Counted from the first letter of the stretch, positions 14,414-30,166 are shown. The stretch is 64,000 nt of DNA from Yersinia hibernica (GCF_004124235.1 NZ_CP032487.1:310001-374000); one strand, 5' to 3'. Notes: generated by a model not told the origin, from the letters alone. Program-made: numbers and translations.

Positions 14414-17400
14414 ATGGTTTACTCCTATACCGAGAAAAAACGTATTCGTAAGGATTTTGGTAAACGTCCACAAGTTCTGGACATACCTTATCTCCTTTCT
14501 ATCCAACTTGACTCGTTCCAGAAGTTTATCGAGCAAGATCCCGAAGGGCAGTACGGCCTAGAAGCAGCATTCCGTTCTGTTTTTCCAATTCAGAGCTACA
14601 GCGGCAATTCGGAGCTGCAATACGTTAGCTACCGTCTTGGTGAGCCAGTATTTGACGTCAAAGAGTGCCAGATCCGTGGTGTGACTTATTCCGCACCGCT
14701 GCGCGTTAAGCTGCGCCTGGTCATCTATGAGCGCGAAGCTCCGGAAGGTACGGTCAAAGACATCAAAGAACAAGAAGTCTACATGGGTGAAATTCCACTC
14801 ATGACCGAGAACGGTACCTTTGTCATTAACGGTACTGAGAGGGTTATCGTATCTCAGCTGCACCGTAGTCCTGGCGTATTCTTTGACAGCGATAAGGGTA
14901 AAACCCATTCATCGGGTAAAGTGCTGTATAACGCACGTATCATTCCTTACCGCGGTTCATGGTTAGATTTCGAGTTTGATCCGAAAGACAACCTGTTTGT
15001 CCGTATTGACCGTCGTCGTAAGTTGCCGGCAACCATCATTCTGCGTGCATTGAATTTCACCACTCCCCAGATCCTGGATCTGTTCTTTGAAAAAGTGGTC
15101 TTTGAGATTCGTGACAACAAGCTGCAGATGGAATTGGTTCCAGAGCGTCTGCGCGGTGAAACGGCATCCTTTGATATTGAAGCGAATGGCAAAGTTTACG
15201 TCGAGAAAGCGCGCCGTATTACTGCTCGTCATATTCGCCAGCTTGAAAAAGACGGCATTGATCGCATCGAAGTTCCGGTTGAATACATTGCCGGTAAAGT
15301 GGTTGCCAAAGACTACGTCGATGAGAACACTGGTGAGCTTATCTGTGCAGCCAACATGGAGCTGTCACTGGATCTGCTGGCTAAGTTGAGCCAGTCTGGT
15401 CACAAGCACATCGAAACATTGTTCACCAATGACTTGGATCACGGGGCTTATATCTCCGAGACTCTGCGTGTTGACCCAACCAGTGATCGTCTGAGCGCTT
15501 TGGTTGAGATCTACCGCATGATGCGTCCTGGTGAGCCGCCAACTCGTGAAGCAGCTGAAAATCTGTTTGAGAACTTGTTCTTCTCTGAAGACCGCTACGA
15601 TTTGTCTGCGGTTGGCCGGATGAAGTTCAACCGTTCACTGCTGCGTGACGAGATCGAAGGTTCCGGTATCCTGAGCAAAGAAGACATCACAGAAGTGATG
15701 AAGAAGCTCATTGATATCCGTAACGGTAAAGGCGAAGTGGATGATATCGACCACTTAGGCAACCGTCGTATTCGTTCTGTCGGTGAAATGGCTGAAAACC
15801 AGTTCCGTGTCGGCCTGGTTCGTGTTGAGCGCGCGGTTAAAGAGCGTTTGTCTCTGGGCGACCTCGACACCCTGATGCCTCAGGACATGATCAACGCCAA
15901 GCCTATCTCGGCGGCGGTGAAAGAGTTCTTTGGTTCCAGCCAGTTGTCACAATTTATGGACCAGAACAACCCACTGTCTGAGATCACGCATAAACGCCGT
16001 ATCTCTGCATTGGGCCCGGGTGGTTTGACCCGTGAACGTGCTGGCTTTGAAGTTCGAGACGTACACCCGACTCACTACGGTCGCGTATGTCCAATCGAAA
16101 CGCCAGAAGGTCCAAACATCGGTCTGATCAACTCCTTGTCCGTGTACGCACAGACCAATGAGTATGGTTTCCTGGAAACTCCGTATCGTCGCGTGCGTGA
16201 TGGTGTGGTGACCGATGAAATTAACTATTTGTCTGCTATTGAAGAAGGCAACTTCGTTATCGCTCAGGCGAACTCCAACTTGGACGACGACGGCCGCTTC
16301 ATTGAAGACTTAGTCACTTGCCGTAGCAAAGGCGAATCAAGCCTGTTCAGCCGCGACCAAGTTGACTACATGGACGTTTCCACTCAACAGGTGGTGTCCG
16401 TTGGTGCTTCTCTGATTCCATTCTTGGAACACGATGACGCCAACCGTGCCTTGATGGGTGCGAACATGCAACGTCAGGCGGTTCCTACTCTGCGTGCTGA
16501 TAAGCCGCTGGTAGGTACCGGTATGGAACGTGCAGTTGCGGTTGACTCAGGGGTAACCTCTGTGGCCAAGCGCGGTGGTACCGTTCAGTACGTCGATGCA
16601 TCTCGTATCGTGATTAAAGTTAACGAAGATGAGATGTACCCGGGCGAAGCAGGGATTGATATTTATAACCTGACCAAATACACCCGTTCTAACCAGAACA
16701 CCTGTATCAACCAGATGCCGTGTGTGAATCTGGGTGAGCCAATCGAGCGCGGCGACGTGCTGGCAGATGGCCCATCTACAGACTTGGGCGAACTGGCATT
16801 GGGTCAGAACATGCGCGTAGCGTTCATGCCTTGGAACGGTTACAACTTCGAAGACTCCATCTTGGTCTCCGAGCGCGTGGTGCAAGAAGATCGCTTCACT
16901 ACCATCCATATTCAGGAATTGGCCTGTGTGTCTCGCGACACCAAGTTAGGGCCTGAAGAGATAACGGCCGACATCCCGAACGTGGGTGAAGCTGCGCTCT
17001 CCAAGCTGGATGAATCCGGTATCGTGTATATCGGTGCTGAAGTAACGGGCGGTGACATTCTGGTCGGTAAGGTAACACCTAAAGGTGAAACCCAACTGAC
17101 GCCAGAAGAGAAGCTGTTACGGGCGATCTTCGGTGAGAAAGCGTCTGATGTTAAAGACTCTTCTCTGCGTGTACCAAACGGTGTTTCCGGTACGGTTATC
17201 GACGTGCAGGTCTTTACTCGCGATGGCGTAGAAAAAGATAAGCGCGCGTTGGAAATCGAAGAAATGCAACTGAAGCAGGCGAAGAAAGACCTGACTGAAG
17301 AGTTGCAGATCTTGGAAGCTGGCCTGTTTGCACGTATCCATGCAGTACTGGTTTCTGGTGGCATTGAAGCTGACAAGCTGAGCAAATTACCACGTGACCG

Positions 17401-18442
17401 CTGGCTGGAACTGGGCCTGACTGACGAAGACAAGCAAAACCAGCTGGAACAGTTGGCAGAGCAATACGACGAAATGAAATCCGAATTCGAGAAGAAGATG
17501 GATGCCAAGCGTCGTAAAATCACCCAAGGCGATGACCTGGCACCGGGCGTGCTAAAAATCGTTAAAGTGTATCTGGCGGTTAAACGTCAGATTCAGCCGG
17601 GTGACAAGATGGCCGGTCGTCACGGTAACAAAGGTGTTATTTCGAAGATTAACCCGATTGAAGATATGCCTTACGATGAAAACGGTACGCCGGTAGACAT
17701 CGTTCTGAACCCGCTGGGCGTACCATCGCGTATGAACATCGGTCAGATTTTGGAAACCCACTTGGGGATGGCAGCGAAAGGCATCGGCGAGAAAATCAAC
17801 GCCATGCTGAAGAAGCAGGAAGAAGTTGCCAAACTGCGTGAGTTCATCCAGAAAGCTTATGATCTGGGCGATAATGTTTGTCAGAAAGTTGACTTGAGCA
17901 CCTTCACCGATGACGAAGTATTGCGTTTGGCTGAGAACCTGAAAAAAGGTATGCCAATTGCAACGCCAGTCTTCGATGGTGCGAAAGAGACTGAAATCAA
18001 GGAACTGTTAAAGCTGGGTGGCCTGCCAACTTCTGGTCAGATTACTCTGTTTGACGGCCGTACCGGCGAGCAATTCGAACGTCAGGTTACTGTCGGCTAC
18101 ATGTACATGCTGAAACTGAACCACTTGGTTGATGACAAGATGCATGCGCGTTCTACCGGTTCTTACAGCCTGGTTACTCAGCAGCCGCTGGGTGGTAAGG
18201 CTCAGTTCGGTGGTCAGCGCTTCGGTGAGATGGAAGTGTGGGCGTTGGAAGCTTATGGCGCCGCGTACACATTGCAAGAAATGCTTACCGTCAAGTCCGA
18301 CGATGTAAACGGCCGTACCAAGATGTACAAAAACATCGTGGATGGCGATCACCGTATGGAACCAGGCATGCCGGAGTCCTTCAACGTATTGTTGAAAGAA
18401 ATCCGCTCGCTGGGCATCAATATCGAGCTGGAAGAAGAGTAA
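14414..18442 (+). CDS. rpoB: DNA-directed RNA polymerase subunit beta
   Basis: This is the beta subunit of core RNA polymerase, forming one pincer and part of the active centre. From the ATG at 14414 it has 1342 residues, exactly the E. coli length, beginning [18 protein letters not shown]. The rifampicin-binding region [25 protein letters not shown], given in two parts ([12 protein letters not shown] then [13 protein letters not shown], about 505-530), is wild-type. The beta flap, the active-site block [15 protein letters not shown] and the C-terminal clamp block ending [11 protein letters not shown] are present. Internal differences from E. coli are conservative. Confidence 0.98.
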   Translation: MVYSYTEKKRIRKDFGKRPQVLDIPYLLSIQLDSFQKFIEQDPEGQYGLEAAFRSVFPIQSYSGNSELQYVSYRLGEPVFDVKECQIRGVTYSAPLRVKLRLVIYEREAPEGTVKDIKEQEVYMGEIPLMTENGTFVINGTERVIVSQLHRSPGVFFDSDKGKTHSSGKVLYNARIIPYRGSWLDFEFDPKDNLFVRIDRRRKLPATIILRALNFTTPQILDLFFEKVVFEIRDNKLQMELVPERLRGETASFDIEANGKVYVEKARRITARHIRQLEKDGIDRIEVPVEYIAGKVVAKDYVDENTGELICAANMELSLDLLAKLSQSGHKHIETLFTNDLDHGAYISETLRVDPTSDRLSALVEIYRMMRPGEPPTREAAENLFENLFFSEDRYDLSAVGRMKFNRSLLRDEIEGSGILSKEDITEVMKKLIDIRNGKGEVDDIDHLGNRRIRSVGEMAENQFRVGLVRVERAVKERLSLGDLDTLMPQDMINAKPISAAVKEFFGSSQLSQFMDQNNPLSEITHKRRISALGPGGLTRERAGFEVRDVHPTHYGRVCPIETPEGPNIGLINSLSVYAQTNEYGFLETPYRRVRDGVVTDEINYLSAIEEGNFVIAQANSNLDDDGRFIEDLVTCRSKGESSLFSRDQVDYMDVSTQQVVSVGASLIPFLEHDDANRALMGANMQRQAVPTLRADKPLVGTGMERAVAVDSGVTSVAKRGGTVQYVDASRIVIKVNEDEMYPGEAGIDIYNLTKYTRSNQNTCINQMPCVNLGEPIERGDVLADGPSTDLGELALGQNMRVAFMPWNGYNFEDSILVSERVVQEDRFTTIHIQELACVSRDTKLGPEEITADIPNVGEAALSKLDESGIVYIGAEVTGGDILVGKVTPKGETQLTPEEKLLRAIFGEKASDVKDSSLRVPNGVSGTVIDVQVFTRDGVEKDKRALEIEEMQLKQAKKDLTEELQILEAGLFARIHAVLVSGGIEADKLSKLPRDRWLELGLTDEDKQNQLEQLAEQYDEMKSEFEKKMDAKRRKITQGDDLAPGVLKIVKVYLAVKRQIQPGDKMAGRHGNKGVISKINPIEDMPYDENGTPVDIVLNPLGVPSRMNIGQILETHLGMAAKGIGEKINAMLKKQEEVAKLREFIQKAYDLGDNVCQKVDLSTFTDDEVLRLAENLKKGMPIATPVFDGAKETEIKELLKLGGLPTSGQITLFDGRTGEQFERQVTVGYMYMLKLNHLVDDKMHARSTGSYSLVTQQPLGGKAQFGGQRFGEMEVWALEAYGAAYTLQEMLTVKSDDVNGRTKMYKNIVDGDHRMEPGMPESFNVLLKEIRSLGINIELEEE

Positions 18443-18562
18443 TTCTTCTCCAGACGGCAGACTTTCATAGCCGGGAGTCTGCTGGTGGTTCGCACTGGTC
18501 ACAGGGGCGCTCGAATTTAGGTTTGAGCGCCTAGCAGGTCTAACTCCGACAGGAGCCAATCC

Positions 18563-21500
18563 GTGAAAGACTTATTAAAGTTTCTGAAAGCGCAAACTAA
18601 GACCGAAGAGTTTGATGCGATCAAAATTGCTCTGGCCTCGCCAGACATGATCCGTTCATGGTCGTTCGGTGAAGTTAAAAAGCCGGAAACCATTAACTAC
18701 CGTACGTTCAAACCAGAACGTGACGGCCTTTTCTGCGCCCGTATCTTTGGCCCAGTAAAAGATTACGAATGCCTGTGCGGTAAGTACAAGCGTTTGAAAC
18801 ACCGCGGTGTTATTTGTGAGAAATGCGGCGTTGAAGTGACGCAAACCAAAGTACGCCGTGAGCGTATGGGTCACATCGAGCTGGCTTCTCCGACTGCGCA
18901 CATCTGGTTCCTGAAATCGCTGCCATCGCGCATCGGTTTGCTGCTGGATATGCCATTACGTGACATCGAACGTGTACTGTACTTCGAATCCTATGTGGTG
19001 GTTGAAGGCGGTATGACCAACTTGGAACGTCGCCAGATCCTGACTGAAGAGCAGTATCTGGACGCGCTGGAAGAGTTTGGTGATGAGTTCGACGCGAAAA
19101 TGGGCGCCGAGGCTATTCAGGCTCTGTTGAAAAACATGGATCTGGAAGCTGAGTGCGAGATCCTGCGTGAAGAATTGAACGAAACAAATTCTGAAACCAA
19201 GCGTAAGAAGCTGACCAAGCGTATCAAGCTGCTGGAAGCGTTCGTACAGTCTGGCAACAAGCCAGAGTGGATGATCCTGACCGTGTTGCCTGTATTGCCG
19301 CCAGATCTGCGCCCATTGGTACCGTTGGATGGTGGTCGCTTTGCGACTTCAGATCTGAACGATTTGTATCGTCGCGTGATTAACCGTAACAACCGTCTGA
19401 AGCGCCTGCTGGATTTGGCTGCACCGGACATCATCGTACGTAACGAAAAACGTATGCTGCAAGAAGCAGTAGACGCATTGCTGGATAACGGCCGTCGCGG
19501 TCGTGCAATTACCGGCTCTAACAAGCGTCCGTTGAAGTCACTGGCTGACATGATCAAAGGTAAGCAAGGTCGTTTCCGTCAGAACTTGCTGGGTAAACGT
19601 GTTGACTACTCAGGCCGTTCGGTTATCACCGTGGGTCCATACCTGCGTCTGCATCAGTGCGGTCTACCGAAGAAAATGGCCCTTGAGCTGTTCAAGCCGT
19701 TCATCTATGGCAAGCTGGAATTGCGTGGTCTTGCGACCACCATTAAAGCGGCCAAGAAGATGGTTGAGCGTGAAGAAGCGGTGGTTTGGGATATCCTGGA
19801 TGAAGTTATCCGCGAACACCCAGTGCTGTTGAACCGTGCGCCAACCCTTCACCGTTTGGGTATCCAAGCGTTTGAACCGGTGCTGATCGAAGGTAAAGCT
19901 ATCCAGTTACACCCACTGGTTTGTGCGGCTTATAACGCCGACTTCGATGGTGACCAAATGGCTGTTCACGTACCGCTGACACTGGAAGCTCAGTTAGAAG
20001 CGCGTGCGTTGATGATGTCGACCAACAACATCCTGTCACCAGCGAACGGCGAGCCAATCATCGTTCCTTCTCAGGACGTGGTATTGGGTCTGTATTACAT
20101 GACCCGTGACTGTGTTAACGCCAAAGGCGAAGGCATGGTACTGACTGGCCCGAAAGAAGCCGAGCGTATTTATCGCGCTGGCCTGGCATCTCTGCATGCC
20201 CGAGTCAAAGTCCGTATTACTGAAGAGATTCGTAATACCGAAGGCGAAAGCACTTCGCGTACCAGCATCATCGATACGACTATTGGCCGTGCCATTTTGT
20301 GGATGATTGTCCCGAAAGGCCTGCCTTACTCTATCGTTAACCAGCCGCTGGGCAAAAAAGCTATCTCCAAGATGCTGAACACTTGTTACCGCATCCTGGG
20401 CTTGAAACCAACGGTTATCTTTGCTGACCAGATCATGTACACCGGTTTTGCTTACGCAGCACGCTCAGGCGCCTCTGTAGGTATCGATGACATGGTTATC
20501 CCAGATGCGAAAGCAGGGATCATCGAAGAAGCTGAAACTGAAGTTGCCGAGATCCAGGAACAGTTCCAATCCGGTCTGGTAACCGCAGGTGAGCGTTATA
20601 ACAAAGTGATCGATATCTGGGCCGCGGCTAACGAACGTGTTGCCAAGGCGATGATGGATAACTTGTCTGTTGAAGATGTTGTCAACCGTGACGGCGTTGT
20701 CGAGCAGCAAGTGTCATTCAATAGCATCTTTATGATGGCCGACTCCGGTGCGCGTGGTTCTGCGGCACAGATTCGTCAGCTGGCTGGGATGCGTGGCTTG
20801 ATGGCTAAGCCAGATGGTTCGATCATTGAAACGCCAATCACTGCGAACTTCCGTGAAGGTTTGAACGTACTTCAGTACTTCATCTCAACCCACGGTGCGC
20901 GTAAAGGTTTGGCGGATACCGCATTGAAAACGGCGAACTCCGGTTACCTGACCCGTCGTTTAGTTGACGTGGCACAGGATCTGGTGGTGACTGAGGACGA
21001 TTGTGGTACCCATAACGGTATCGTGATGACCCCGGTTATCGAAGGTGGTGATGTTAAAGAGCCACTGCGTGACCGCGTGCTGGGTCGTGTGACTGCAGAA
21101 GAAGTTATCAAGCCGGGCTCGGCTGATATTCTGGTTCCGCGTAACACCCTGCTGGACGAAAAATGGTGTGATCTGTTAGAAGAGAACTCCGTCGACAGCG
21201 TTAAAGTTCGCTCAGTAGTAAGCTGTGAAACTGATTTCGGTGTGTGTGCTAACTGCTATGGTCGCGACCTGGCACGTGGCCACATCATCAACAAAGGTGA
21301 AGCGGTGGGTGTTATTGCAGCACAGTCCATCGGTGAGCCGGGTACCCAGCTTACGATGCGTACGTTCCACATCGGTGGTGCGGCATCTCGTGCGGCAGCA
21401 GAATCTAGCATCCAGGTTAAGAACAAAGGTAGCTTGAAACTGAGCAACGCCAAGTTCGTGACCAATGCAGCGGGCAAGCTGGTGATTACTTCTCGTAACA

Positions 21501-22783
21501 CTGAGCTGAAGCTTATCGACGAATTCGGTCGTACCAAAGAAAGCTACAAAGTGCCTTACGGTGCGGTAATGGGCAAAGGCGACGGTGCAGAAGTTCAGGG
21601 CGGCGAAACTGTTGCTAACTGGGATCCGCACATCATGCCAGTTGTCACTGAAGTGAGCGGTTTCATTCGCTTCGCGGACATGGTTGACGGCCAAACCATT
21701 ACCCGCCAGACCGACGAACTAACTGGTTTGTCTTCTCTGGTAGTCTTGGACAGCGCAGAGCGTACCGGTAGCGGTAAAGACCTGCGTCCGGCACTGAAAA
21801 TCGTTGATGCTAAAGGCGACGATGTATTGATCCCAGGTACAGATATGCCTGCTCAATACTTCCTGCCAGGTAAAGCGATTGTTCAGCTGGAAGACGGCAT
21901 TCAGATTGGTGCGGGTGATACCCTGGCGCGTATTCCGCAGGAATCCAGCGGTACCAAGGATATTACCGGTGGTTTGCCACGTGTTGCTGACTTGTTCGAA
22001 GCACGTCGTCCGAAAGAGCCGGCAATCTTGGCTGAAATCAGCGGGATCATCTCGTTCGGCAAAGAGACCAAAGGCAAGCGCCGTCTGGTTATCTCGCCGT
22101 TGGATGGCAGCGATGCATACGAAGAGATGATTCCGAAATGGCGTCAGCTCAACGTGTTCGAAGGTGAAATTGTAGAACGCGGTGACGTGGTTTCCGATGG
22201 CCCAGAATCTCCACACGACATTCTGCGTCTGCGTGGCGTTCACGCGGTGACCCGTTACATCACCAACGAAGTGCAGGAAGTTTACCGCTTGCAAGGCGTT
22301 AAGATTAACGATAAACACATTGAAGTTATCGTTCGTCAGATGCTGCGTAAAGGCACCATCGTTGATGCAGGTAGCACCGACTTCTTGGAAGGCGAGCAGG
22401 CAGAAATGTCTCGCGTTAAAATCGCTAACCGCAAGCTGGCAGCAGAAGGCAAAATCGAAGCCACGTTCACTCGTGACTTACTGGGTATCACCAAGGCATC
22501 CTTGGCGACCGAGTCCTTCATCTCTGCGGCTTCGTTCCAGGAAACCACGCGCGTTCTTACTGAAGCTGCGGTTGCCGGTAAACGTGATGAACTGCGTGGC
22601 CTGAAAGAGAACGTCATCGTGGGCCGTCTGATCCCAGCCGGTACCGGTTATGCTTATCATCAGGACCGTATGCGTCGTAAAGCACTGGGCGAAGCTCCAG
22701 TGGTTCCGCAAGTGAGTGTGGACGAAGCGACGGCTAACCTGGCTGAATTGCTTAACGCTGGTTTTGGTAACAGCAAAGACTAA
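18563..22783 (+). CDS. rpoC: DNA-directed RNA polymerase subunit beta'
   Basis: This is the largest core RNA polymerase subunit, holding the catalytic magnesium. It has 1406 residues, against 1407 in E. coli. Key elements are zinc site 1 with C-x-C and C-x2-C in [20 protein letters not shown] (about 70-88), the active-site NADFDGD (about 458-464), the trigger loop [19 protein letters not shown] (about 927-945), and zinc site 2 with [19 protein letters not shown] (about 814 and 888-898 by family). It follows rpoB after 120 bases, the standard spacing. Confidence 0.98.
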   Translation: MKDLLKFLKAQTKTEEFDAIKIALASPDMIRSWSFGEVKKPETINYRTFKPERDGLFCARIFGPVKDYECLCGKYKRLKHRGVICEKCGVEVTQTKVRRERMGHIELASPTAHIWFLKSLPSRIGLLLDMPLRDIERVLYFESYVVVEGGMTNLERRQILTEEQYLDALEEFGDEFDAKMGAEAIQALLKNMDLEAECEILREELNETNSETKRKKLTKRIKLLEAFVQSGNKPEWMILTVLPVLPPDLRPLVPLDGGRFATSDLNDLYRRVINRNNRLKRLLDLAAPDIIVRNEKRMLQEAVDALLDNGRRGRAITGSNKRPLKSLADMIKGKQGRFRQNLLGKRVDYSGRSVITVGPYLRLHQCGLPKKMALELFKPFIYGKLELRGLATTIKAAKKMVEREEAVVWDILDEVIREHPVLLNRAPTLHRLGIQAFEPVLIEGKAIQLHPLVCAAYNADFDGDQMAVHVPLTLEAQLEARALMMSTNNILSPANGEPIIVPSQDVVLGLYYMTRDCVNAKGEGMVLTGPKEAERIYRAGLASLHARVKVRITEEIRNTEGESTSRTSIIDTTIGRAILWMIVPKGLPYSIVNQPLGKKAISKMLNTCYRILGLKPTVIFADQIMYTGFAYAARSGASVGIDDMVIPDAKAGIIEEAETEVAEIQEQFQSGLVTAGERYNKVIDIWAAANERVAKAMMDNLSVEDVVNRDGVVEQQVSFNSIFMMADSGARGSAAQIRQLAGMRGLMAKPDGSIIETPITANFREGLNVLQYFISTHGARKGLADTALKTANSGYLTRRLVDVAQDLVVTEDDCGTHNGIVMTPVIEGGDVKEPLRDRVLGRVTAEEVIKPGSADILVPRNTLLDEKWCDLLEENSVDSVKVRSVVSCETDFGVCANCYGRDLARGHIINKGEAVGVIAAQSIGEPGTQLTMRTFHIGGAASRAAAESSIQVKNKGSLKLSNAKFVTNAAGKLVITSRNTELKLIDEFGRTKESYKVPYGAVMGKGDGAEVQGGETVANWDPHIMPVVTEVSGFIRFADMVDGQTITRQTDELTGLSSLVVLDSAERTGSGKDLRPALKIVDAKGDDVLIPGTDMPAQYFLPGKAIVQLEDGIQIGAGDTLARIPQESSGTKDITGGLPRVADLFEARRPKEPAILAEISGIISFGKETKGKRRLVISPLDGSDAYEEMIPKWRQLNVFEGEIVERGDVVSDGPESPHDILRLRGVHAVTRYITNEVQEVYRLQGVKINDKHIEVIVRQMLRKGTIVDAGSTDFLEGEQAEMSRVKIANRKLAAEGKIEATFTRDLLGITKASLATESFISAASFQETTRVLTEAAVAGKRDELRGLKENVIVGRLIPAGTGYAYHQDRMRRKALGEAPVVPQVSVDEATANLAELLNAGFGNSKD

Positions 22784-22807
22784 TTTCTTTGTGTGCCACC
22801 AACGTAA

Positions 22808-22838
22808 AAACCGCTCCTCTCGGGGCGGTTTTTTTTGC
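22808..22838. terminator. rpoC terminator, probably bidirectional with thiH
   Basis: AAAAACCGC and GGCGGTTTTTTTT arms enclose a short loop (22806-22838). The stem has an A-run on the left and a T-run on the right, so it can end both the rpoBC transcript and the converging thi transcript. Confidence 0.92.
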
Positions 22839-22865
22839 TTATTTTTCAGGATAATAATGTGGAAT

Positions 22866-23996
22866 CTACTGAAGAGAACGGCCTAAATGACTATCCCAGT
22901 CTTTCCAAACCGGTTGTAGCCCAGCCCGCGCCACTGCCTGAGCCACCTGTTCAGGAGTGCGATTATCATGCGGAGCAAACTGCTCAAGTTCCGGATGATT
23001 GTCGGCATATCCCCCCGGCTGAGTTTTCGAGCCCGCACTGACATTGTTAATCGCCAGCGGAATCACATTATCACGGAAGAAAGGTGATTCGCGTGTGGAT
23101 AAGGACAGTTCCACATCCGGTGCAAATAGCCGGAAAGCACAAATCAGTTGCAGCAATTGTGACTCACTCATCAGGGAGGCGGGTGCAATGCCCCCAGCGC
23201 AAGGCCGTAAACGCGGGAACGAGATAGAATAGCGACTCTGCCAATAAGTTTGTTGCAGGTAAAACAGATGCTCCGCCAGCATGTAGCAGTCAGCGCGCCA
23301 ACTGTTCGACAAGCCAATTAAAGCACCCAATCCAATCTTATCAATTCCTGCGCGCCCCAAACGGTCCGGGGTTGCCAGTCGCCAGTGAAAATCCTGTTTA
23401 TGGCCGCGCAAATGGTGCTGTTGATAAGTCGCCGGGTGATAGGTTTCTTGATAAACCATTACGCCATCCAATCCCAGCGCCTTGAGTTCCGCATACTCTG
23501 CTGCTGCCAATGGCTGAACCTCCATCATCAGTGAGCTGAATTGGCGGCGGATAGTGGGGAAATGCTGCCTAAAATAGTCCATGCCAACTTTGGCCTGATG
23601 TTCGCCAGTGACCAGCAACAAGTGCTCGAAGCCCAGTGCTTTGATGGCCTCACATTCGCGGATGATTTCCGCCTCATCTAAGGTTTTGCGTTTGATGCGA
23701 TTACTCATTGAAAAACCACAATAAGTACAATCATTGGCACACAGGTTAGAGAGATAAAGCGGCACATAAAAACTGACGGTATTGCCAAAACGTTGGCGGG
23801 TCAGTTGTTGAGCTTTCTGCGCCATGGGTTCCAGATAAGCTGACGCCGCCGGTGATATCAATGCCATCAAATCGTCACGACTGGGTTTCGTGGCATGAAT
23901 GGCCCGCTCAACCTCGGCGGCGGTTTTGCTGTTAATGCGCAGCGAAATATCGTCCCAATCCAACTGTTGCCAGCGCTGAGTAAAATCTTCAAACAT
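22866..23996 (-). CDS. thiH: 2-iminoacetate synthase (tyrosine lyase), radical SAM
   Basis: ThiH cleaves tyrosine by radical SAM chemistry to dehydroglycine (2-iminoacetate) and p-cresol, supplying the glycine-derived part of the thiazole. The cluster motif is CANDCTYC (C86, C90, C93), and SAM-binding glutamates lie in [10 protein letters not shown]. From the ATG at 23996, preceded by GAGGAAG, it has 376 residues, against 377 in E. coli. A start 15 bases upstream adds five residues and lacks support. It overlaps thiG by eight bases and is the last gene of thiCEFSGH. Confidence 0.95.
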   Translation of the reverse strand: MFEDFTQRWQQLDWDDISLRINSKTAAEVERAIHATKPSRDDLMALISPAASAYLEPMAQKAQQLTRQRFGNTVSFYVPLYLSNLCANDCTYCGFSMSNRIKRKTLDEAEIIRECEAIKALGFEHLLLVTGEHQAKVGMDYFRQHFPTIRRQFSSLMMEVQPLAAAEYAELKALGLDGVMVYQETYHPATYQQHHLRGHKQDFHWRLATPDRLGRAGIDKIGLGALIGLSNSWRADCYMLAEHLFYLQQTYWQSRYSISFPRLRPCAGGIAPASLMSESQLLQLICAFRLFAPDVELSLSTRESPFFRDNVIPLAINNVSAGSKTQPGGYADNHPELEQFAPHDNRTPEQVAQAVARAGLQPVWKDWDSHLGRSLQ

Positions 23997-24774
23997 GATT
24001 TTCTTCCTCAAGCTGGCTGAGGAAACCGGTCAATGGGCTGGTGGCACTGGCTTGCTGTTGGCTTGCTCCCAAACCGGCCTTGCGCGCTAACTCACCTGAT
24101 TCGACCGCCAGCCGGAATGCTTGCGCCATGTGTATTGGCGAGTGGGCCACGGCAATCGCCGTATTCACCAAAACAGCATCTGCACCCAACTCTATCGCCT
24201 CAAGCGCATGACTTGGCGCGCCAATGCCAGCATCAATAACCACCGGCACTTTGGCTTGTTCGATAATGATTTGCAGAAAATCGCGAGTGCGTAAGCCCAA
24301 ATTGGAGCCAATCGGCGCTCCCAATGGCATCACCGCCGCACAGCCAGCCTCTTCCAGCCGTTTGCACAGCACCGGGTCCGCGCCGCAATAAGGCAAAACC
24401 ACAAACCCCTCTTTCACGAGCATCTCCGCCGCTTTCAGAGTTTCTATCGGGTCAGGGAGTAAATATTTCACATCAGGATGGATTTCCAATTTCACCCAAT
24501 GGGTGCCCAGAGCCTCCCGTGCCAAGCGGGCAGCAAAAACTGCTTCCTGGGCCGTTTTGGCTCCTGAGGTATTGGGCAGTAGGCGCACACCTAACTGGCG
24601 CAATGGTGCCAGAATGGCATCGTTACCGGCGTGGAGATCCACGCGCTTCATCGCCATGGTGACGAGCTGTGAACCGGAGGCTTGCAGTGCGGCCAGCATC
24701 AATTCAGCCGTGGCAAATTTGCCCGTGCCGGTAAATAAACGCGAGGTAAAAGTGGTGTCGGCAATTTTCAGCAT
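23989..24774 (-). CDS. thiG: Thiazole synthase
   Basis: ThiG condenses deoxyxylulose phosphate, dehydroglycine and ThiS-thiocarboxylate into the thiazole phosphate. The chosen ATG at 24774 gives 261 residues and aligns with E. coli from [20 protein letters not shown]. The Schiff-base lysine lies in MAMKRVD. The phosphate-binding loops are [14 protein letters not shown] and [11 protein letters not shown] longer reading from 24846 runs through thiS and is rejected. It starts one base after the thiS stop. Confidence 0.95.
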   Translation of the reverse strand: MLKIADTTFTSRLFTGTGKFATAELMLAALQASGSQLVTMAMKRVDLHAGNDAILAPLRQLGVRLLPNTSGAKTAQEAVFAARLAREALGTHWVKLEIHPDVKYLLPDPIETLKAAEMLVKEGFVVLPYCGADPVLCKRLEEAGCAAVMPLGAPIGSNLGLRTRDFLQIIIEQAKVPVVIDAGIGAPSHALEAIELGADAVLVNTAIAVAHSPIHMAQAFRLAVESGELARKAGLGASQQQASATSPLTGFLSQLEEENHV

Positions 24775-24775
24775 G

Positions 24776-24976
24776 TCAGCCCCCGGCAATTGCTTGGAAT
24801 AGCAAAATGTTATCTCCCTCGCGTAATTGACATTTTTCCCAGTCAATTCGAGGGATGATGACTTGATTCACCGCCAGCGCCGTCCCCGGCTGGTGGCGAT
24901 TTAACTGATTGACTAACTTGTCAGCAGTGATATTGGCCTCTACTACGAATGGCTGGTCATTGAGCACAATGTGCAT
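24776..24976 (-). CDS. thiS: Sulfur-carrier protein ThiS
   Basis: This is a small ubiquitin-like carrier whose C-terminal glycine is adenylated by ThiF and converted to a thiocarboxylate. From the ATG at 24976 it has 66 residues, exactly the E. coli length, and ends in the diagnostic GG (FQAIAGG). A start 39 bases upstream would add residues overlapping thiF and is not favoured. It is tightly packed between thiF and thiG. Confidence 0.94.
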   Translation of the reverse strand: MHIVLNDQPFVVEANITADKLVNQLNRHQPGTALAVNQVIIPRIDWEKCQLREGDNILLFQAIAGG

Positions 24977-24987
24977 ATGGTTTATCG

Positions 24988-25750
24988 TCACCATCCACCT
25001 CCACAGGCGGGGCAATGTGCTGCCCGCACAAGTTGTAAGGTGCTCCAGCTCTGTTGTTTGCCATCAAATAAGCGCAGTTTGCCGCTTAATGGCGACGGCA
25101 ATCCCGCTAACATTTTGATGGCTTCCAGTGCTTGCAAAGTGCCAATCACCCCCACCACCGGCCCCAATACACCGGCGGTGCGGCAATTTCGCTGTGGCAG
25201 TTCTTTGTCGGGATAAAGACAGGCATAGCAACCATGGGAATAGGGCGGTTCAATCACCAGCAACTGGCCACTGAACCCCACCGCACTGCCGCTAATTAAG
25301 GGTTTTTGTGCTTTGATGCAGGCGGCATTCACCTGATGGCGCGTCTCCATGTTGTCACTGCAATCCAGCACTAAATCGACGCCCGCGACGGCATCAATCA
25401 ATGCTTTACCCACTAACCGCGTATCAACGACGATAGTTTCAATTAATGGATTGAGACTTCGCAGATGGTGCTGTGCGAGTCGGGCTTTATTTTTGCTGGC
25501 CGAGGTCTGGTTAAGGTCGGTGCTGCGATACAAGATTTGGCGCTGCAAATTGGTCAGCTCGAGCGAGTCATCGTCAGCCAATAACAATTTGCCCACGCCA
25601 GCGGCAGCCAGATAAAGCGCGGCCGGGGCACCCAGCCCCCCGAGTCCGACCATCAGCACACTGGCACTTTTTAGCTGCAACTGACCCGCTGGGCCAATAT
25701 CTTCGAGTAACAATTGGCGGCTGTAGCGCAAGAATTCACTGTCACTCAGT

Positions 25751-25767
<17 letters not shown>
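24988..25767 (-). CDS. thiF: ThiS adenylyltransferase
   Basis: This E1-like enzyme adenylates the ThiS C-terminus. The 259-residue protein has the ATP-binding [20 protein letters not shown] (about 41-60), the metal-ligand and substrate loops [11 protein letters not shown] and [13 protein letters not shown], and two zinc CxxC pairs: CYACLYP and the C-terminal CPACGGG. It overlaps the end of thiE by 17 bases. MoeB is a paralogue; the thi operon context decides for ThiF. Confidence 0.94.
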
Positions 25768-28421
<2,654 letters not shown>

Positions 28422-28536
28422 CTACCAGTGTGGTTTATAGGGAAAATTGCTTGTCTGGAGCTTGGCGGGAGTAACGATGTTTGCCAGTGAACGGCCGCCA
28501 CCGGTAAGGGGAGGACGGGCCTGTAGCGATAAATTA

Positions 28537-28649
28537 CTCTTGTTCCCTTCGCGGGTATTAACCCGATCAGGTTCCGCGGATCCCGAATTAACGGTCTCAG
28601 CCTGCGTTTGCTTCCCTAAGAAAGCAGGTGCTAGGCACTCCGACAAGAG
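28537..28649 (-). promoter_or_regulatory. TPP (THI-box) riboswitch upstream of thiC
   Basis: Read on the minus strand, the hallmark pieces occur in order: GTCGGAGTGCC, then GGCTGAGACCG, then AACCTGATCGGGTTAATACCCGCG, split here as AACCTGATCGGG and TTAATACCCGCGAAGGGAA. The P1 stem closes with CTCTTGT/ACAAGAG, a perfect 7-bp pairing (28643-28649 with 28537-28543). TPP binding shuts down thiC expression in enterobacteria, mainly by hiding the ribosome-binding site. The downstream 124 bases form the expression platform. Confidence 0.95.
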
Positions 28650-28699
28650 CCCTTACTATACGAGGTTGAATTAAAACTACAAGCCCGTGCTGATGTGGG

Positions 28700-29203
28700 T
28701 TATTTGACCTGGCCTGCTTGCCCCACTGGCTGAGCGGCTTGCCATGACTCGGCGGCCCATTGAATTAATTGATCTTCTAGCCTGAATCTGGCATCGAGTG
28801 CTTCGCCGATATCGGATAAAGCCTGTTGAAACTCAGTGCAGCTATCTTGGTCTATCTCAATGTTTGTATAACGATCATGAAATGCCATGATAGTTTGAGT
28901 GTTATTTTTTAACGCGGGATACACTTTGGTCGTCAGCGCCATTTTTGGGCTGGACGCCCCTTCTACCTGTTTGATAATTCTATCGTAGATATGAAAATGC
29001 CCGGAGGAGAGATAATCCACCAGGTTATAGCAAAAGTTCTCCAGCGCTTTCTCATTAAGCGGGGTATGCTTTTCTTTTTGCGGCTTAATACCGATCACTG
29101 TGCAATACGAAACGAGCAGTTCTTTACGTGCATGAAGCCATTGATCAATTAATTCATTACTGCCGCCAACGCGTTGAGTCAGGCTTTCCAGTCGGTTTAG
29201 CAT
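28700..29203 (-). CDS. rsd: Regulator of sigma D (anti-sigma-70 factor)
   Basis: Rsd binds region 4 of RpoD and sequesters it in stationary phase, favouring RpoS; it also interacts with HPr in E. coli. From the ATG at 29203 (GGAG seven bases before) it has 167 residues. It shows the family blocks [23 protein letters not shown] and [28 protein letters not shown], each shared in pattern with E. coli Rsd. An upstream ATG at 29215 adds four residues and is less likely. It lies divergent to nudC, as in E. coli. The C-terminus is diverged. Confidence 0.9.
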   Translation of the reverse strand: MLNRLESLTQRVGGSNELIDQWLHARKELLVSYCTVIGIKPQKEKHTPLNEKALENFCYNLVDYLSSGHFHIYDRIIKQVEGASSPKMALTTKVYPALKNNTQTIMAFHDRYTNIEIDQDSCTEFQQALSDIGEALDARFRLEDQLIQWAAESWQAAQPVGQAGQVK

Positions 29204-29301
29204 GAGCGACTCCATGTGTAAGAATACATTAATATGGGTTACAAAAATGTAACAAGCCGGATTCTAGATTGCCAGTGAAGTCGAGGTTGTGCAACAACGA
29301 T

Positions 29302-30084
29302 ATGGAACTACAACTTACAGGTAAAGAAAGTGGCTGGTGGATTGTCAGTCATGAAAACAAATTATGGCTACCAAAAGGGGAATTGCCGCAAGGTCATGCC
29401 GCCAATTGGTCATTACAGGGCGCAACCGCCAGACAGATTGGTGAATGGCAAGGGCAGGATGTTTGGCTTATTCGCCAACAGATGTCCACCGACATGGGAT
29501 CAGTACGACAATTACTGGATGTCGATCGCGGCTTGTTCCAATTAGCGGGGCGTGGGGTGCAATTAGCGGAGTTTTACCGATCTCACCGCTATTGTGGCTA
29601 TTGTGGCCATCAAATGCATGCCAGCCGCACTGAATGGGCCTGCCTGTGTAATCACTGTCGTGAACGTTATTATCCGCAAATTGCCCCTTGCGTGATTGTG
29701 GCCATTCGCCGTGGCGATGAAATTTTATTGGCGCAGCATGTTCGTCATCGCGGTGGCATTAACACCGTATTGGCCGGGTTTGTCGAAGTGGGCGAAACAC
29801 TGGAGCAGGCGGTGTCCCGTGAAGTGTTGGAAGAAAGTAATATCCACATTAAAAACCTGCGTTATGTGACATCGCAGCCGTGGCCATTCCCGCATTCACT
29901 GATGATGGCGTTTATGGCGGAGTATGCCAGCGGTGAGCTGCGCCATGATCCTAAGGAGCTGCTAAATGCCGGTTGGTATCGCTATGACCAATTACCCTTG
30001 CTGCCGCCGCCAGGCACCGTGGCACGCCGATTGATTGAAGATACCGTTGTTTTATGTCGTGAAGAGCGGGAAGATGCCAGCCAA
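29302..30084 (+). CDS. nudC: NAD-capped RNA hydrolase / NADH pyrophosphatase
   Basis: NudC removes NAD caps from RNA 5' ends and hydrolyses NADH to NMNH and AMP. The zinc-ribbon cysteines are CGYCGH and CLCNHC (about 98-119). The Nudix box is [22 protein letters not shown] (about 159-180), followed by the NudC-specific [11 protein letters not shown]. The ATG at 29302 gives 260 residues and aligns with the E. coli start region [23 protein letters not shown] start at 29269 would add 11 unmatched residues. It shares an intergenic region with rsd and is followed by hemE. Confidence 0.93.
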
Positions 30085-30166
30085 TAGCTAAAAACCCTCT
30101 TTAGCCCCCGCAGGAAAGTATTATCGGGCATGCTACAATGCGGGCAGATAATCAAGGAGCTTTGTC

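Noticed and set aside
16912..17523. 203-codon antisense frame in rpoB
   Set aside because: It is serine-rich and has no motif. The sense strand is a highly conserved RpoB coding region.
18008..18559. 183-codon antisense frame at the end of rpoB
   Set aside because: It is mostly antisense to conserved beta-subunit sequence, with no ribosome site and no protein family resemblance.
24775..24846. 24-residue N-terminal extension of ThiG
   Set aside because: It runs through the end of thiS, and family alignment starts at 24774.
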